Positions 13,971-28,606 of a DNA stretch of 64,000 nt are shown here, piece after piece. The notes below the pieces were generated by a model. That model did no database searches. It was given only the letters and a program-made list of their open reading frames with translations, and was not told the origin of the DNA. Made by a program: the position numbers and the translations under genes. Origin of the DNA: Sycobia sp. Sy_11 (Eukaryota > Arthropoda > Insecta > Hymenoptera > Epichrysomallidae); contig JACCIC010000170.1 of the NCBI GenBank assembly GCA_018907035.1, positions 439,001 to 503,000 on the forward strand, written 5' to 3'. Position 1 is the stretch's first letter; each line of letters opens with the position of its first letter.

Positions 13971-15050
13971 GGCGCGATTGTAAATTGACTTATAAAGAAA
14001 ACGGGGGTATGGTGAAAGATGTAATAATTTTCATAGGCACGGGCTCATAATGAGAAATTATAACTGATACGGAAAATACAGCAGTTGGCCAAGTCGGATC
14101 GAAGATTAACATCGGAATAAATTGGCAGTCTTATTATGAATTAGAGGCCTCGGTAGGAGATGGATGAGCGGTTGGTTAATTATACTTGAAATTAGAAAAC
14201 TGAATCCATCTTCAGCGGATTCAGTATTTATATTTATCAAGGATATCTTAAATTTACACATTTAAGGTACAAAAACTATTTGAAAATTTCTAGGATCACG
14301 CGAAAGAGATTTCCGTATTATTACCAAATCGATGTTTAATCTACTATCTACATATCTATCTACTATATACGTCTAAGTAGAATTCATCGCACAAAATTTG
14401 TATCTGCAAATGCATCTGAACGAGTATTATGGAATCTTATTTGTATCTCGTATCATATCGAGAGTAATACAGTCGTGCAAACCGGGATTGCGAACAAAGA
14501 TGAAAGCCTTTGAGATTCTCTATACCAATGTTTCATCATCGATGGAATTTCGATTACAGTATTTATAGAACTCCACGGATTACGGTGATTACCGAGATTT
14601 TTCGGACATGTTAGGTTACGATCTCTGAATTGTCGAAGGATCGACTCTTAATAGAGAGATGCCAAACTGTAAATCTTCACAATTTTTTTTGTTTTCATTG
14701 ATTCTTTGGAACATTCACGATACGTTAATAATAGGGATTACACAGTGAAATAAAAAGATGATCGGTAGAATGATACATTGCGACTTCTTGGGAGGTTCAT
14801 GTTCATAGTTTTACTTTAATTCAGCGCTAATAATAGCCAGAATAAATGGGCCTGTTCATTAAAATCAATTATGAAATAAAGGGGAGAACCTCGTGCCTGC
14901 AAAGCATCCCAACCTGCGAAAAATACGAAGTCTTTAAAGCGCGTTTTTAATTAAAGTTCCCAGAAAATTAAAATGACAAATGAAAATTACAGAAGGGGTT
15001 ACCTTTTTTAATTCGCCGAGGTTAATTTCGTTAGCTTAATGATTATGAAA
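13971..15050. other. AT-rich non-coding block
   Basis: Unique AT-rich sequence with no frame over 60 codons and no long repeat seen. Confidence 0.55.
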
Positions 15051-16270
15051 ACAATGGCGGGGCGAGAAATTAATTTCCCAACCCCCCCCGACCCCTCCAG
15101 CGCATTCTTCGCTTAATTTTAACTTAAAAGTAAATTAGTTTGCCCTGTGTTTCGCGAATGCTCCTAATGAAAACCGATGTAATCATTCGAGATCTGGTCT
15201 TGACTCGCTATTAAACGCCGGTCGATACGCAAAAAATTCACTTGCTCTGGCCTAAGCGCGCACGTCCAAAATAATGATATCGCATTAATCAATCGTAATA
15301 TTAATCACTCGCTCGTATTCGAAACTTCTTCGAGAATTTCTGCAAAAAAAATGGAATAAAACTGCGATTTTCAATGAAACAAAATCAGAAATTCATAATA
15401 TATTGATGAAAAATGTCGAACAGAGATATCGCTCTGTCCAAAGTCCAACTTCCTCTCCACCTCCGCGGGTGTCTTAATTCTATTTACGGACGATCTGGCA
15501 CCACCCGGGGAGAGCGGGGAGGGATAAGAAAGAAAACTCGATTACTGCTTTTATTCCGCGGGAATCCTAATTTTCTTAAGTACGCGCATACACAATCCTC
15601 TTGTTTGCGTTGCTGCTCAGAAAGGGACGCGAGAAGAAGGTGGAAAGGTACTATACTCGCACCATCTTGCATTAAGTCTCAAGCTTGCGGGACGTCACAC
15701 GCACACGCGCGCACGCGCGCGCACGCACACACACTCCCCAAGACAAATCAATGTCGAGCGAGTAGCTGTACAGGTAGGTAAGTATACGTGCCAACTGACT
15801 ATTCATCCTTAACGCGAATCGTTCTCCTCGCCGGCCCGATTGCTACTACTGCTTTCCGACTTTAATAAACTCGCGTATAGCGCTAAGATGGAAGGTGGGA
15901 TGGCTGGGGGAGGGGGGGGGCTGAAGGGCCGAGACGTCCAACTTCTTCCCGTAACGTTCGACGAACTTCCGGCCATAAATTCGCGCCGCGCGACGCGCCG
16001 AAATTGAGTTTGCGAGCCACTTCTCTCCCCCCCCCAGCCCCACACCCTCGCGCGCCCTTGCTCTTATGCACGCGCACGCTTTCTTTGACCCGCGTCCTTG
16101 CCGTATACACGGCCGAGCAAAGCGAGAGCGGCTCTTTCCGACTCTCTGTGAATTCCTGCATTGGGCAAGTGCGCGAGCGCGCGCACTCACCGTCCGGTGA
16201 GTGCATTAAGATGGATATTTACTCTTCGGCATTCGAAAGGGAATTAATTCGACTGAATAAATATCGAGGA
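15051..16270. other. GC-rich, CpG-rich island
   Basis: Contains C-run and G-run homopolymers and the CA/CG tract. Open frames of 60-122 codons overlap in several frames and are judged chance. Confidence 0.55.
15696..15734. repeat. CA/CG alternating tract
   Basis: A mix of CACA and CGCG units, alternating purine-pyrimidine throughout. Confidence 0.88.
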
Positions 16271-17290
16271 TGGTAATCGCGATGCGAAGTATTTGAGCCC
16301 TGTATTTATGTATGCTCGATCATCGCTTAAAATGTATATTAGAAGAATTTAAAAAGGAGAACTTATTAAATGATACTCTTTTTGTCTTTGACGTTCGAGA
16401 ATTAATACATTTTATTAAACACTTAACATAAAATAACAAATGAAAATTGTACTTGTGTGTGCTGTTATAGACTAAGCTATAAATATATTCAGCAGTTTTA
16501 TAGTCTTCACGAATTATTATAATTATGATTATAATGATAATCCACAGTCCGTCGGGGGGAGCTGATTATAAATCAAGATAGTGCATTATTATAATCATTA
16601 TAATTTCAATTATGTCATAAATATGGATAACAATATGGATTTAATATGGATAACAATATGTCCTACTAGTAATAAATAATTCTCAAATTTCTTATCACAA
16701 TTTTCGATATTTATAAATCATAAATTTATAAGAAACGGGTTAATTGAAAATTGTGATAGTTGTTGTCAGATTTCTTCAAACATTCTTCCGCTAAATATTT
16801 TTTTCAACGGGCGTAAAATTCAAGTTTTGAAAGGCCTCATGGATATATGTTTTTATACCCAAATCTGATCACCAGGCATACGGACGGATTGTACTAGTAT
16901 CGTACGTCGTGACCAAACTAGGGCGTAAAGTCTTCGTAAAGGGCGTAATCTTCTATTGACTAAGATAGTATATTATCACAGAAAGCGTAAAGTTTAATTT
17001 TACCGTCCCGTTTATAGGATCAAAAAGGTTAATTTTTAAATAGAATGCTTAAAATTAAACGCCACACCCTGTGCACAAAGAAAGAACGCTGTTTGAAAAA
17101 AAGTATTAATTTATTTCTTAAAAAAAGGGGTATGTACCACTGCATTTTACGCTTGCTGTTGTAAAACACAAAGGTGTGTAACGTTTGCGTATGCTGTACA
17201 TCGTTGCGCTGATCGGGCACGGCTATCTTGTCAATAATGTAGAACGAAGCTTGACTATAACAATAAGCGACCGGATTGCTCATAAAATGC
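16271..17290. other. AT-rich block with short repeats
   Basis: Holds the 17-bp direct repeat, ATTA/TAAT-rich partly inverted sequence at about 16511-16612, and three GGGCGTAA words at 16809-16950. An 84-codon - strand frame (17029-17283) has no recognisable domain. Confidence 0.5.
16621..16660. repeat. 17-bp direct repeat
   Basis: ATATGGATAACAATATG occurs at 16621-16637 and 16644-16660. Confidence 0.9.
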
Positions 17291-17863
17291 AGGCGGTTTC
17301 CGCTAAATTAAGCTCACAACTGTCCCGTATCGAGGCTAACGGAGGTAAGGCCCGTCCAAGCTAACCCTTCAATTTCGCCCACGTATAAACATCGCGCACC
17401 TTCTCGCATGCGAGGCGGACTTCAATTGTGTATAAAGCAATCCTCCCCCGGCTGTGTCGTGCTCCTGCCGAGTTCAATTTTCGCCGGGGCTCGCCCGTGT
17501 CGATGTTCAGCGTCGCCCTGCGCTCGCTCGCCTATGCTATTTTGTCCCGGAGGCGGAGGAAGAACGACGGGAAAGAACGGAGAAGGGTAGACGGGGCGAG
17601 CGAGAGAGACGGCCGAGATCCGGGAAGATCGGCTAATGGTCGGCGGCGGTCGCTGTAAATTGACCGTCGTCGATTCGGGCGGTGATAAATTTTCCATTAT
17701 TCCCGCCATCTCGCCGGCCTCGGAAAAGTTCGGAAAAGGTGGCGCTGGGCTACCGTGGCCGCAGACCATGGGCAAAATCCTATTCCGATCGAGGACGAAA
17801 GAGGAAGGACCAAATAGACGTCAGTCTCTTTTTTCTCTTTTGCCCCATATACCGTGGCACCTT

Positions 17864-17884
17864 ACGCGCGCGCGCGCGCGCGCG
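17864..17884. repeat. (CG)n tract
   Basis: About 10 uninterrupted CG units, 127 bp before a long TA repeat. Confidence 0.92.
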
Positions 17885-18008
17885 AGGATTGATTTATTAT
17901 TTTCGTGTGTTTGGATTATATACGGGCGGCGCTCGCGCCGATATCGGGCCACTTGGGTGGTGGGGGGGGGGCGGATACGAGCGCACACGCTCATGCGTCA
18001 CTATGCCC

Positions 18009-18010
<2 letters not shown>

Positions 18011-18059
<49 letters not shown>
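18011..18059. repeat. (TA)n microsatellite
   Basis: TA repeat of 49 bp, followed by GTATGTAT. Confidence 0.95.
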
Positions 18060-18067
<8 letters not shown>

Positions 18068-18343
18068 TCGCTTTCAAGCCCAATTCCATTTTCGGCTCGT
18101 TTGAGCGAAAATGCGCTCGAATTATCTGACAAATGGCTGTTTCATAACGGGCCTTTTAAAGGCAAATTTTGAATGACGCTGGGCTCCGTTCGCACATCTG
18201 CCATATCCACTCTTGTCTATGCACAGTTTCAACATTAAAGCGATTTAATTCGTGAACGATGAAGTATGGGAAAAATTGCAACCAAAAAAAAATACATTAT
18301 TTTGAATTTTTTGAATTTGATTATTTTGAATCGAATAAAGTAT

Positions 18344-18480
<137 letters not shown>

Positions 18481-19551
18481 ATAAATGCAATAAAAAGTTA
18501 ATTCGGAGTGTAGGTTATACGTGCAGCTAGAAGTTTGGTATCTAGCATAAAGAGAAAGGGGGTTGGTAGAGAAAGGAGAACATTTTTCAACTGAAAGTTT
18601 GTTTCTGAAGTTGGCGAAGTTTTGGAATAGCTATTGTGCTAAATTTTCTAGTGCGTGAAAAGTTGGCGCTCCGTGATACAGAGAGTTAATTTCTTTGAGA
18701 TATCGAATAAAACATGAGGGGATATGAGAAAATAATTTAATGGAAGTACTGGAGGAAATCCTTGGGAATTAAAATTTAATTGATCACGTTTTATCGCTCG
18801 ATTTTTATCGAACGGGGGCCAGAATACATTCTGGAATTAGGTACAATATTCTTTTAATCGTTTCGGGATTCATTGCGAAGTCTTCATTTTGCGTTAATAT
18901 GGTTTGAAAAAAAAACACTTTTATGAAATGATCAAATCGATAAATAGTAGATGCTAAATAGTATCCTTAAACAACGCATTAAGACTGCCTCAATTTCAAA
19001 AATTGTAATTCATGCAAAAAAACTGATTTATACTAATATGCTACTCCTATCTGTCTATTGTATTAAATTAGATAAAGCTCTTTTTAATTACCAGAAATAC
19101 TATTTTGCTGGAAGCAATGCTTGTGTACAGATTTATGAAGTAGTGAAAAATGAAATTACTCAGAGAAAATTTCGATATCACTAATGTACACCTAATCGGA
19201 ATTCCGTCTCCTATACTTCAAATAATATTCTTATGTATAGAAAAACAAAACAAGAAAACAGTATTTTTCTTACAGAATGCAACAACGACAAAAAAACGTG
19301 CTCCTCTATTCCGTTCATTTCTCGCGATTCTCGATGCTGCCGCTTTCATAGTGCATATCGAGTATTTATGAGATCGAAATTCTAGCTTATAGGCACGCGG
19401 CGAAAGAAAGGAACCGGCAGCCGGAACTGAATTCCATATCCCTACTCTATACATAGTTTATTATGTAATGTTATCGAGACGGCGCCGCAGTTACGCGACA
19501 AAGAGTCAGGCTCAAATTGCCCGACCCCTATATATAGGCTTTTATATGTGT

Positions 19552-19711
<160 letters not shown>

Positions 19712-20594
19712 TCAATTTCGGGCTTTTATATTCGTAGACCAACTGTGCTTTTTGACAGTTTTCCTGTTTGTGCCCCTGATGCCTGCATCGAAGCCAATCT
19801 TACAGGACTTCGATGGAAAAATCGTTCGAGCGTCATATAGGTTTCTCATATTTAGAGAACGAGTACATTCGATAAAAAATGTTATGAGAAAATGCTAATC
19901 AAAATCGTATTATGACCTGAGCTGAAAACGGAAAAGTGCTGCTATGACCAGCTGACTCACTGACTGTGCTAGTGAAACAGAAATATAGTATGAATAGTCT
20001 TGGCTCTCTTACAAATACGGTGCAGTACTCTGGAAAGTTGGAAACTCCTCTTACCACACTGCTGTCCTCCTCAAATCGTAGATTAGAAAAACTAGAGCGT
20101 ATGATTGGTCAACTGGTTAATGACTATACTCCACATTTATTCCTGAACCTTAGTTCAGAAAATCAAACCAAAGTTTAAGAAAATTAATATATAGAACGAA
20201 AGGATATAATGAAATTTTCAAAGTTTGGAATTATTTTGCAATTATTTTCAGTTACATTTTGCATTCGTAATGAGCATCTTAAATAATATACCTTGAAATA
20301 ATGATATTCGAACAATCTGGCGAACAGGCATGAAAAATCAAAAATTCTAAAATTTTATTGTTTACTATTATATCCATAATAAGAAAGCCATTGTATCGAT
20401 GTCAGACTCTTATATAACAATTTAGAAAATGGTAAATTGTTTGGTAGTAAGGATTTAAAAAAAAAAAAATTGCATCGTACAAAGGATTATGGCATTGAAA
20501 ACAGGCTTCTGTTCGCCCGTCCTTTTCGCACGTTCCAAGCGTGAAATTCTCACTCACAAATTCTAATGAATAGGCTTACCACTCACCTCTGTTT

Positions 20595-20598
<4 letters not shown>

Positions 20599-20648
<50 letters not shown>
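20599..20648. repeat. (CT)n microsatellite
   Basis: 25 uninterrupted CT units on the + strand. Confidence 0.95.
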
Positions 20649-20651
<3 letters not shown>

Positions 20652-20793
20652 GCTCTCGGCCTTTCTTCCATCCAGTTCTCTCCCTCATCCAACCATCCAT
20701 TATCCCGCGCCTATTCAGCCCTTGGCCTTCAGGAACTTTAAGTGGCCAGCCTTTCTCGAGCCTTTAATAAAACATCTGCCCCCCTCCCTACCC

Positions 20794-20812
20794 GATATAT
20801 ATATATATATAG
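20794..20812. repeat. Short (AT)n tract
   Basis: About 9 AT units. Confidence 0.9.
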
Positions 20813-20880
20813 ACTTCGAACTCTGTATATCTATTTCGCTTAAGGTGTCGATTTCACAGTATAACGAAACCACTGTGGTC

Positions 20881-20905
20881 TGCTGCTGCTGCTGCTGCTG
20901 CTGCT
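20881..20905. repeat. (TGC)8 trinucleotide repeat
   Basis: Eight TGC units. In the + frame that crosses it they read as Cys codons. Nothing around it supports an exon. Confidence 0.93.
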
Positions 20906-21520
20906 ACCCCCGTTGGTGGCGCCTCATCAATTGCTACCCCTCTTGCCCCTCTTACCAATCCCGTCATTTCCCTGACTCTCGTATATTTCGTAGTTCTGCG
21001 TTCGGTAGCGGTTGCACGTTCATTTTTTTTTCTCTTTCTCTCCCTCCCCTCCCCCCTCTCTCTTTTTAATGCTCTTGAAAGGAGATAAATATAATATCGC
21101 GAGGGCGCGCTCTAACGCTCCTCGGAGAGTCGTATAAATAATTATCTGGGGAACGGTTATATAGAGGACGTTTTTTCCTTCCACCCCGAGGAAAGTCGCG
21201 CGTTGCCAAATTCAGAGCGTGCGGCCCGCAGATGCCTCGTGATAAATGAGGCGGTTTCGGATATTTTTGAATTACCTTGAAAACCCCTATACAGCTAGAG
21301 GGGGTAATAGGGCCGATGGCTTAACGTATTTACAATGTGCGTAAGTGTAGCCACGAAACGATTAAAGCCTCGTTTTTTTCCGAACGACATCGTTATAATA
21401 TTGATTTTTAATTATTTTCATAATCCAGAACTTTGCGTGAAATCGTTATTCATTGGAATAAGAATACCATGTATACACTTAATCACATTATCAGGAATAT
21501 TTTTTTTCGAAATTAATCAT

Positions 21521-21583
21521 TATTTCTATATAGGGTAGTGTAGTTCTATACCTATATTTCTATATAGGTAGTGTAGTTCTATA
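21521..21583. repeat. Tandem duplication of a 29-30 bp unit
   Basis: The copies at 21521-21550 and 21555-21583 share TATTTCTATATAG and GTAGTGTAGTTCTATA and differ by one G. They lie 15 bp upstream of a large palindrome. Confidence 0.88.
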
Positions 21584-21597
21584 TAGGTATACTATAT

Positions 21598-21605
21598 ATT
21601 CAAGC

Positions 21606-21653
<48 letters not shown>

Positions 21654-21661
21654 GCTTGAAT
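21598..21661. repeat. 64-bp perfect palindrome with (TA)n core
   Basis: TTCAAGCAGA (21599-21608) and TCTGCTTGAA (21651-21660) flank about 42 bp of TA repeat. One more pair on the outside matches. The whole segment can extrude as a cruciform. Confidence 0.92.
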
Positions 21662-22800
21662 TTAATGCATTGTGTAAATAAAAAGTTAAAATCACTGAAT
21701 GAAGCATTATTTTTATTACAAATGCACAATTAACACTGAGTACTAAGCTTTATGTCCGTTTGAAGAGGTAATATTATGTATCAAATGAATGGGTGATGGA
21801 CATTATTATCTGTGTACAATGGTAGTCCAACTGAGTGCTCTAAAGGAACAATTGGCAATCAAGTGAACGTTTCTATTTTATGAAATATTCCGCCTTGATG
21901 TTTATATACATCGTGGGTTAATGTAAATGATTCCACAAAAATTCTTGAATCAAAACAATAATTAACAAGTTAGTTTTCAATATGCATGAAATAAGTTTAC
22001 GTATTAGAGATATTACTTTTAAGCTTTTTAAAGGTAGTTTGTCATTTTCAAGGTGCTTGAAAATTATCAAACCAAGTTTTTTTTCGTTATATTTTTATCC
22101 CATAATGTAATAATGCTTTGATTAAAAATGAAATAATGTACATATCATTGTTGAACTTTCGATTATTCAAGACATTGTGTTGCAGTATCTGTTTATTCAT
22201 GACTTCGTTTATTGATAACAGGGCTTCATATTGTTGCCCTTAATCTGGTTACATGCCTCAAACAAATTTGTTAAGTCCATCGCAAAATTATTATTAGATA
22301 ATTTTCGTCCAGATGTTATTTCAAACATGTACAAAAGAAATGATTTATTCCAGTATGTCTGGAATATCGATAATATCAGCATCCATCACTTATTTTGTTA
22401 TTGTTAAGCAAATTTAACTCTTTGTCTTTTAGATACTTGATGTTCCTCGCAATGACATGAGTTTTTCAGTGATGTGCTAAATTTAACACCCAAGTTATTG
22501 ATTTCTTTTAAAATCACATTAACGCAATTAATTATTTACAACTAATTTTTATCCGGATAAAGAGATGTTCATTCTGATTGTATTCCAATGTAGAGTAAAC
22601 ATGCTTGATAGTTCAGCTATACTGAAATGAGTCCAAAACGTCTTTTATCTTACAATTTTTCAATGAGGGATGTATTAGATAATGTCGAAGGCAATTAACT
22701 AATATTGATAGTCATTGGCAATTAACTCTTGCATAAATTATGGGATTAAGCCATCAATGGGAAGTTATTAATTCCGAAGTACATTTTTCAATAGAAATGC

Positions 22801-25220
22801 GATATTGGATACCCTAAGTAAATCTTCCTCCAATTCTCAATCCTAGTAAAAATACCTCACGGAAAGCAGAGGGGCTGAGATTGGTGTACAAAGTAGTCTC
22901 GTAGGAGGGGAGTATGTTTATTATTCTCTCCTCCTCGCGTTTAAACAACACACGTCGCTTCTTCCGCGTTGCCATCGTTACCTCCTCGGATTCGCCCAAA
23001 ATCCTCTATACTGCGAACGGCCTCGGCGCGTTAGCTAATGCCAAGGATATACATATATACACGCATAAGAAAAGAGGCAAGACAATGGGCGCGGAGGGCG
23101 TTTACGTGTAACGTAACGGGGAGCGGGCTTGGGGCGAATATTGTTTCGCACGCCTCAGCCGCGAATCGGTGGATATAAAACTGATGGCAGTCCCGCAGGG
23201 GTGAGGGGGCAGGCACTGTTATTTCTGGCGCTCCCTCGGCTGTTTTTCCCCCGCGGGCGGAGATTTTCCTCGCGGGAGAGAAAATATTTGCCGCGCGAAA
23301 CGTCGAGCTACACATGGTGGATCGGGGGAGGGGGGAGGGGGAGGCGAAGAGGTGGCAATTTTCAGCCACGGGAGTTGGGTCGCTAGACCGACTCGGGACG
23401 ATGACGATGGTACATAGGATTTTCGCGATGAGTTTTCGCGGTGGAATGGATTTATTTATTGACAGTCGTTCCGGCGGTCAGGCCATAAGGTGAAATGGAA
23501 ACTGGCGCGCGGAAAATGAAAACGCGTTTCGAAAAAAATAAAGTTTCGCATTACTCCTGTAAAATCGAGCAAAGGTAGATATTATAATGTGATAGTTAGT
23601 GGTCAAAAGAGACATAAATTATGATAAGTTCGTTAGTTACCATCGCTGATCATATGTACAGAATGTCACTTTTATTATTCTAAATGTCCGTCTGTACGCT
23701 TCTGTTTTCAAGCGATTCGTTATTGATATTTAATTAAATATTCAATTACAGATGGATCCTTGAAACTCATAACAATGCATCAAATAAAGCAAAGAATATC
23801 GTAAAGAAAACACGCAATGTATCAGTTCACTATAAATATAGAATAAATACTCGTAATCTCAGTGTAGGGTTGCGTCAAATTGAAAATGTCATCGCAAGAA
23901 TATTATGTTGTCGAGTCCTGATGTTTGTTACGGGTATTTTTTTCATTAATATGCACAATGTGTCTTATTTATTTGTTCTTTATCTACATCTGAGTGTCTA
24001 TCTAGATATATAATTATTATTCGATGTAATTTCTTCAATTGACATTAGAATACATCTTAAACATAAGCTGCAGATTTTAGTATTTTTTACAAATTTGTCC
24101 AAGTGATATTGATTTAAAGTATGAGTTATAAAAAAGAAGGTCTAAATAAGATCTTTTTTGTTGAATTGAATCTTATAATCTTATATACTATAGTTATCGT
24201 ACTATAGAAAAGTAAAATACTCTATAAACCTTGTGTTTGATGATTTATGAAGAAATTTGCAAAAATTCTTGTATAAGAAAGGACCTGTAATGGGATCCGC
24301 AAGAATAGTTCTTTGTAATTTTATACAGCCTTTCTTCGGGATTTTCTTAATATCTCTGCAATGCTTATCTTTCAATATGTAAATCTGATCTTCCTTCCGC
24401 TTGTGCTCGTATCGTACCTCTTGACTCCTCAGATATCTTTTTTTATTGCTTTTTACATTATTTTATATTCTCCCAGTATATTGATAGTGAAAATCGTGTA
24501 TTTATTGTGTTACAAATAAGAGGTTCTCCATATTCTCATTAAATAGAGTCGTATTTTACATAATTTTGTAAATTATACCATTAAGTTATACGTGTCGATC
24601 AATGTACAATGCTATTGATCACGTAATATAATTCTTTTCGCTTTCAGAAAATACGTAAGTATAATTCTTATAACTTCTTCATCATCTTCTTCACTTAATC
24701 AAAACTGACCCCATTCTAAATTGCTATAACAAAACCTCCAAACGCAGTTTTCTACATCAACGTACACGAACGAAAGAGAAAATCTCCCAGTTGTTCATCT
24801 CTCTCGTCGAAACCCATAACCTCGTCGCCAGGCAGCTTTTCTTCCGTCTCGATAAAGCAATTTGGCCCCCCCTCCCCTATCGTCGATCGCCCCGGCATCG
24901 TATCGGGACGACGACTAGCAGCTGGCTCCATTGCCGCCGGGCAGCCTCAGTGCGCCGATGCGAGAGTCGAGAAATTTAGCGGGCTGCGAAAGATGCTTTC
25001 GGGGCTGCTGGCAAACGAAATCGGCACCGGGTTACCCGTACTTTGACCGGCGCGGCGGGCGAGCGTACCGCGCATCACGGGATCTGATAAAAAAATGATT
25101 AAACGAAAGCTCGTCGTTCTGACACGGCATAGATAGGATTCAGAGGTAACGCTATAGGGGCTGGAGACGTCGAAAGTCTTTGTGGTTATATCGGATGTCC
25201 TGCTGCGATTTTTCTTTCTT
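22801..25220. other. GC-rich island, AT-rich gap, second GC-rich island
   Basis: CpG-rich at 22801-23540 and 24771-25220, AT-rich between. No supported gene. Confidence 0.55.
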
Positions 25221-28200
25221 TCGTTTTTTGGAAGAACAGATCTGCTAGATATATAGTTATTTATGATTTGCTTACTTTTGTCAGATTTGAAAGGAATTCA
25301 TGGATAATGATTGAATATATAAATTCTAAATCTCGCGATAATAAATTCTGCCCATTATATGTTTCATAATATGTTTCTTCTTGATTCTCAATTGCTTACA
25401 ATTAAAGAGATAATTCCATCCATAAATATTAAAAACACTGATATTCAATCACAGCAGCAACAAATACTAGGTTAATAATTGTTAGACTACACAACTAAGT
25501 AGGAATTAATATTAAAGAAGAAGAATATACAATCGAAGGAGCGTTTAGTAAAAAGATGCCAATATATGAGAACTGAAGACTTTGGAAAATAAAGAAGGAA
25601 AATCAAAAAATCCGAGTATGCAAACTATCATAAAATATGTACGATATAAAATGTCAGGAAAACTGCAGTCACGCAGAAGATAGCAAAACATTTGCAAGGT
25701 GGGACATCGGAAAAATTTTTCGAGACAGCGCGGCGCGTCGTAAAATAACTGCAACCTGCTCCATCATAAAACAGGTTGAATCCAGTTCACAATAGAATAA
25801 GATTTATCAGTTTTACGAATCTATTATGGCTCATAATTGATTTTCATTATGTTATTTGAGCATGACTCCAAAAATTTCCTTATTGATATAAATTTATGTA
25901 TTCGTATGCTTTGTTGATTAATCAGAAACTGAATGATTTATATAATCTTTATATTATGGTGATGGCATATTTATATAAAAATAGTAAAAATAATATCAAA
26001 TCTTTCAAATATAAACTTTTATAATAAAAAATAATATAAAAATAATATAAAAAACAGTTCACCAATCTATTATAATCTATTTATAAATGATCAGATTAGA
26101 AACTGAGACTAAATCAATGAATCTTTACTGTAGCAAATAATGGCCAACGCAATTCATATCATTGATAATTGCTCATAAAATTTCTTAGATCTTTATTTGA
26201 AAGATAATTAATCTGAACATATACAATATAATATTCTATTGAATATCACGATTTTAATAAATTATTTTTTACGTTTCAGGTGAGTTTCGAGAGATATTAC
26301 ATATCCACTTTTCACTCATTCTACAAATTCAGTATATATTTATCTCAGTTATTCAGTAAGTAACGAAATTATATCTCTTATACGAATATAATTGTATATT
26401 TAGAAAATTTGAAAAACATAAAACTTATATATTGAATATGTAAGATCCTATATACAGGGAAAATTTATTCCACTGCAACTATAATAATAGTAACTATTAC
26501 AACTATTACAGCGAAGCCATCGTAAGAATTCAATCGTATAATAGGAAACAAACTGACTTTTCTCCGAACTCTGAAGGAAACGCTGTTTCAAACTATTCTA
26601 TATAAACAACTGTATATATCCCAGCCTCGTTAATATATATAGTATCTTGATTGCACTGTTAGTTATACTATCTTGTAAGTGACGTTGCTATTTGTAGAAC
26701 AATTTGGAATCTTATTTTCTAAGAAATTTAGCATCCTGATGAAAATACCATCCATCTTTTATATAAGGCTTGAAATAAACCATAAGCGTGCGAGTATCAC
26801 ATCCTGTATAAGGATTAAACGACAATCTTCGTCATTTCCTGATGCCTCAATATAAAGTTAAAGCGAGTTAAAGTAGTCGGTCTTATCCCGTTGACCTAAA
26901 AAAGGCACATTGGCAATAAAGCTGCTTCGATTTACGCGATAAAAAGCTTGAACTAGCCGTTGAAGAAGGCGGTCGCATGGCAGGGGAAAGAGATCATGTA
27001 TTCGACACGCCCTCGTGTTCATTCCCCTGCTCTCGCAATTCTCATTCCGGGGATATATTTGAAGGTACAGGCGTTCGCTCACTGGGTATTTTTTTGAACA
27101 GGCGCTTTCTTGCCATAGTCAAAAAAGGGGCACGAGCGTAATTTTTTCCTTTTAGACAAATATCGAAAACACTTACCTAATTTATTGTTTGTAATTTTAG
27201 ATGAAGCAACGTTTCGTCTATTTTTTAAACAGAAGAGCGGCGAGAAGAGCGTTTAACAGATACAGATTCCTTTACTTACTGTTGCAAATATAGATTGATT
27301 GTTTATAATTCCATCAAGGCTTGAAGAATTTTTTTTAAAATGAAAATATAAACTTTGTAATGATTCTGATTATGAAAATAAAGTTAAGAACTAAATGGAT
27401 ATTTTCCCGTTGGGAAAGATTATTTAAGTTCGAAAAAAATTCTTCATTTAATTTAATCACGAAAACTCGAGGAAAACTAATGATGAAAAATTGCGCAATG
27501 GATTAAATAAATAAACGAATTCGACTTACATCAGAAAAGTAATTACCATGGCAAGGCGCTTTTGGTTACCTATATTATTACTCATTCAATAAAATTTTTA
27601 TGAGATAACAAATACAGATAAGTAATCCAATCACGTTTTTATTAATTAAAAATTTGTTCTTTCAAGTAATTATTAAGTTCACGAGAAAGTTCACGTCCAA
27701 GCGAAGAAAATAACATAAATTTCATTATATCATAATTAATTTGCACACTACAATGCGTCGTTATATTTTATAACAAATGAACTGCAAAATTATGCTGAAA
27801 GCTTGTATTGGTGATGAAAATGAATTATTAGTTTATTCCTGGTATTTCTGAAAATATCCATTGGAAACTGTTATGTTAAATAATTCTACTAATGATTATC
27901 GAGCTAATAATGAAGTTAAGCTTATTTTGAAATTAGTATAATTTAAGTTGAAATTAGTTTAGTTATTAAAAGAAAACTGCCAAAAAACGGTTTTTGTTTT
28001 TAATAATGAAAGGACAGAGATAAAACGAAAAATAATGACTTAATTCACTGATATTTTCTTAATGTATACTTGCAAAAACCGTCAAATATCACTTCATTTG
28101 ATTACTTTTTCAGTTTCTGGGATTTAGATGTATTAATCTCGTTATAGAACAAGTCTTTAAACATATTGAGCTCATTATACAGCAAGTCCAAGTTATATTG

Positions 28201-28600
28201 TAAAACATTTGTCAAGAAATATTTCTAGCCAATGCATGTTACTGTGAAATCGTCGAGAGAAACCCAAAAATTACAAGATTAGAATGGTGGGAAATGGTTA
28301 AGTGGAAAAGATGTTCATTCAAAATTTCAAGTCGGAAGAAATTTTGGGTAAACATCTTTTGTTGGTGAAAAAGCTTTTTTTGTCCTTATTCGTGAATACC
28401 AACGCCTGGCCATTGGTTAAATTTTTGAGATCACGGAAATGCCATAGAGTTTAATTTAGAGGATGCTGTCTGAAAATGCATGTAAGTGCAGTGTTTTGTA
28501 TTCACAGTTGTTCCTCGACTTCTCTCTAATAATCAATGAAAGGATCGATTTTTGATATCATTTTAGCTGCAAAATTAATTGAAAAATTATGATTTTTTTC
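25221..28600. other. Long AT-rich desert
   Basis: More than 3 kb of AT-rich sequence with only two short chance frames. I see no repeat family or gene in it. Confidence 0.55.
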
Positions 28601-28606
28601 ACGTTA

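Noticed and set aside
17029..17283. 84-codon - strand frame with hydrophobic C-terminal half
   Set aside because: It looked briefly like a membrane-protein fragment, but I recognise no family, see no splice-supported continuation and the region is AT-rich.
19966..20178. Open frame of about 70 codons after the long GT tract
   Set aside because: Fairly coding-like composition, but no recognisable domain, and the upstream open frame is in a different phase.
25140..25200. Resemblance of GTCTTTGTGGTTATATC to the miR-9 family
   Set aside because: An extra base breaks the seed, and no opposite hairpin arm was found.
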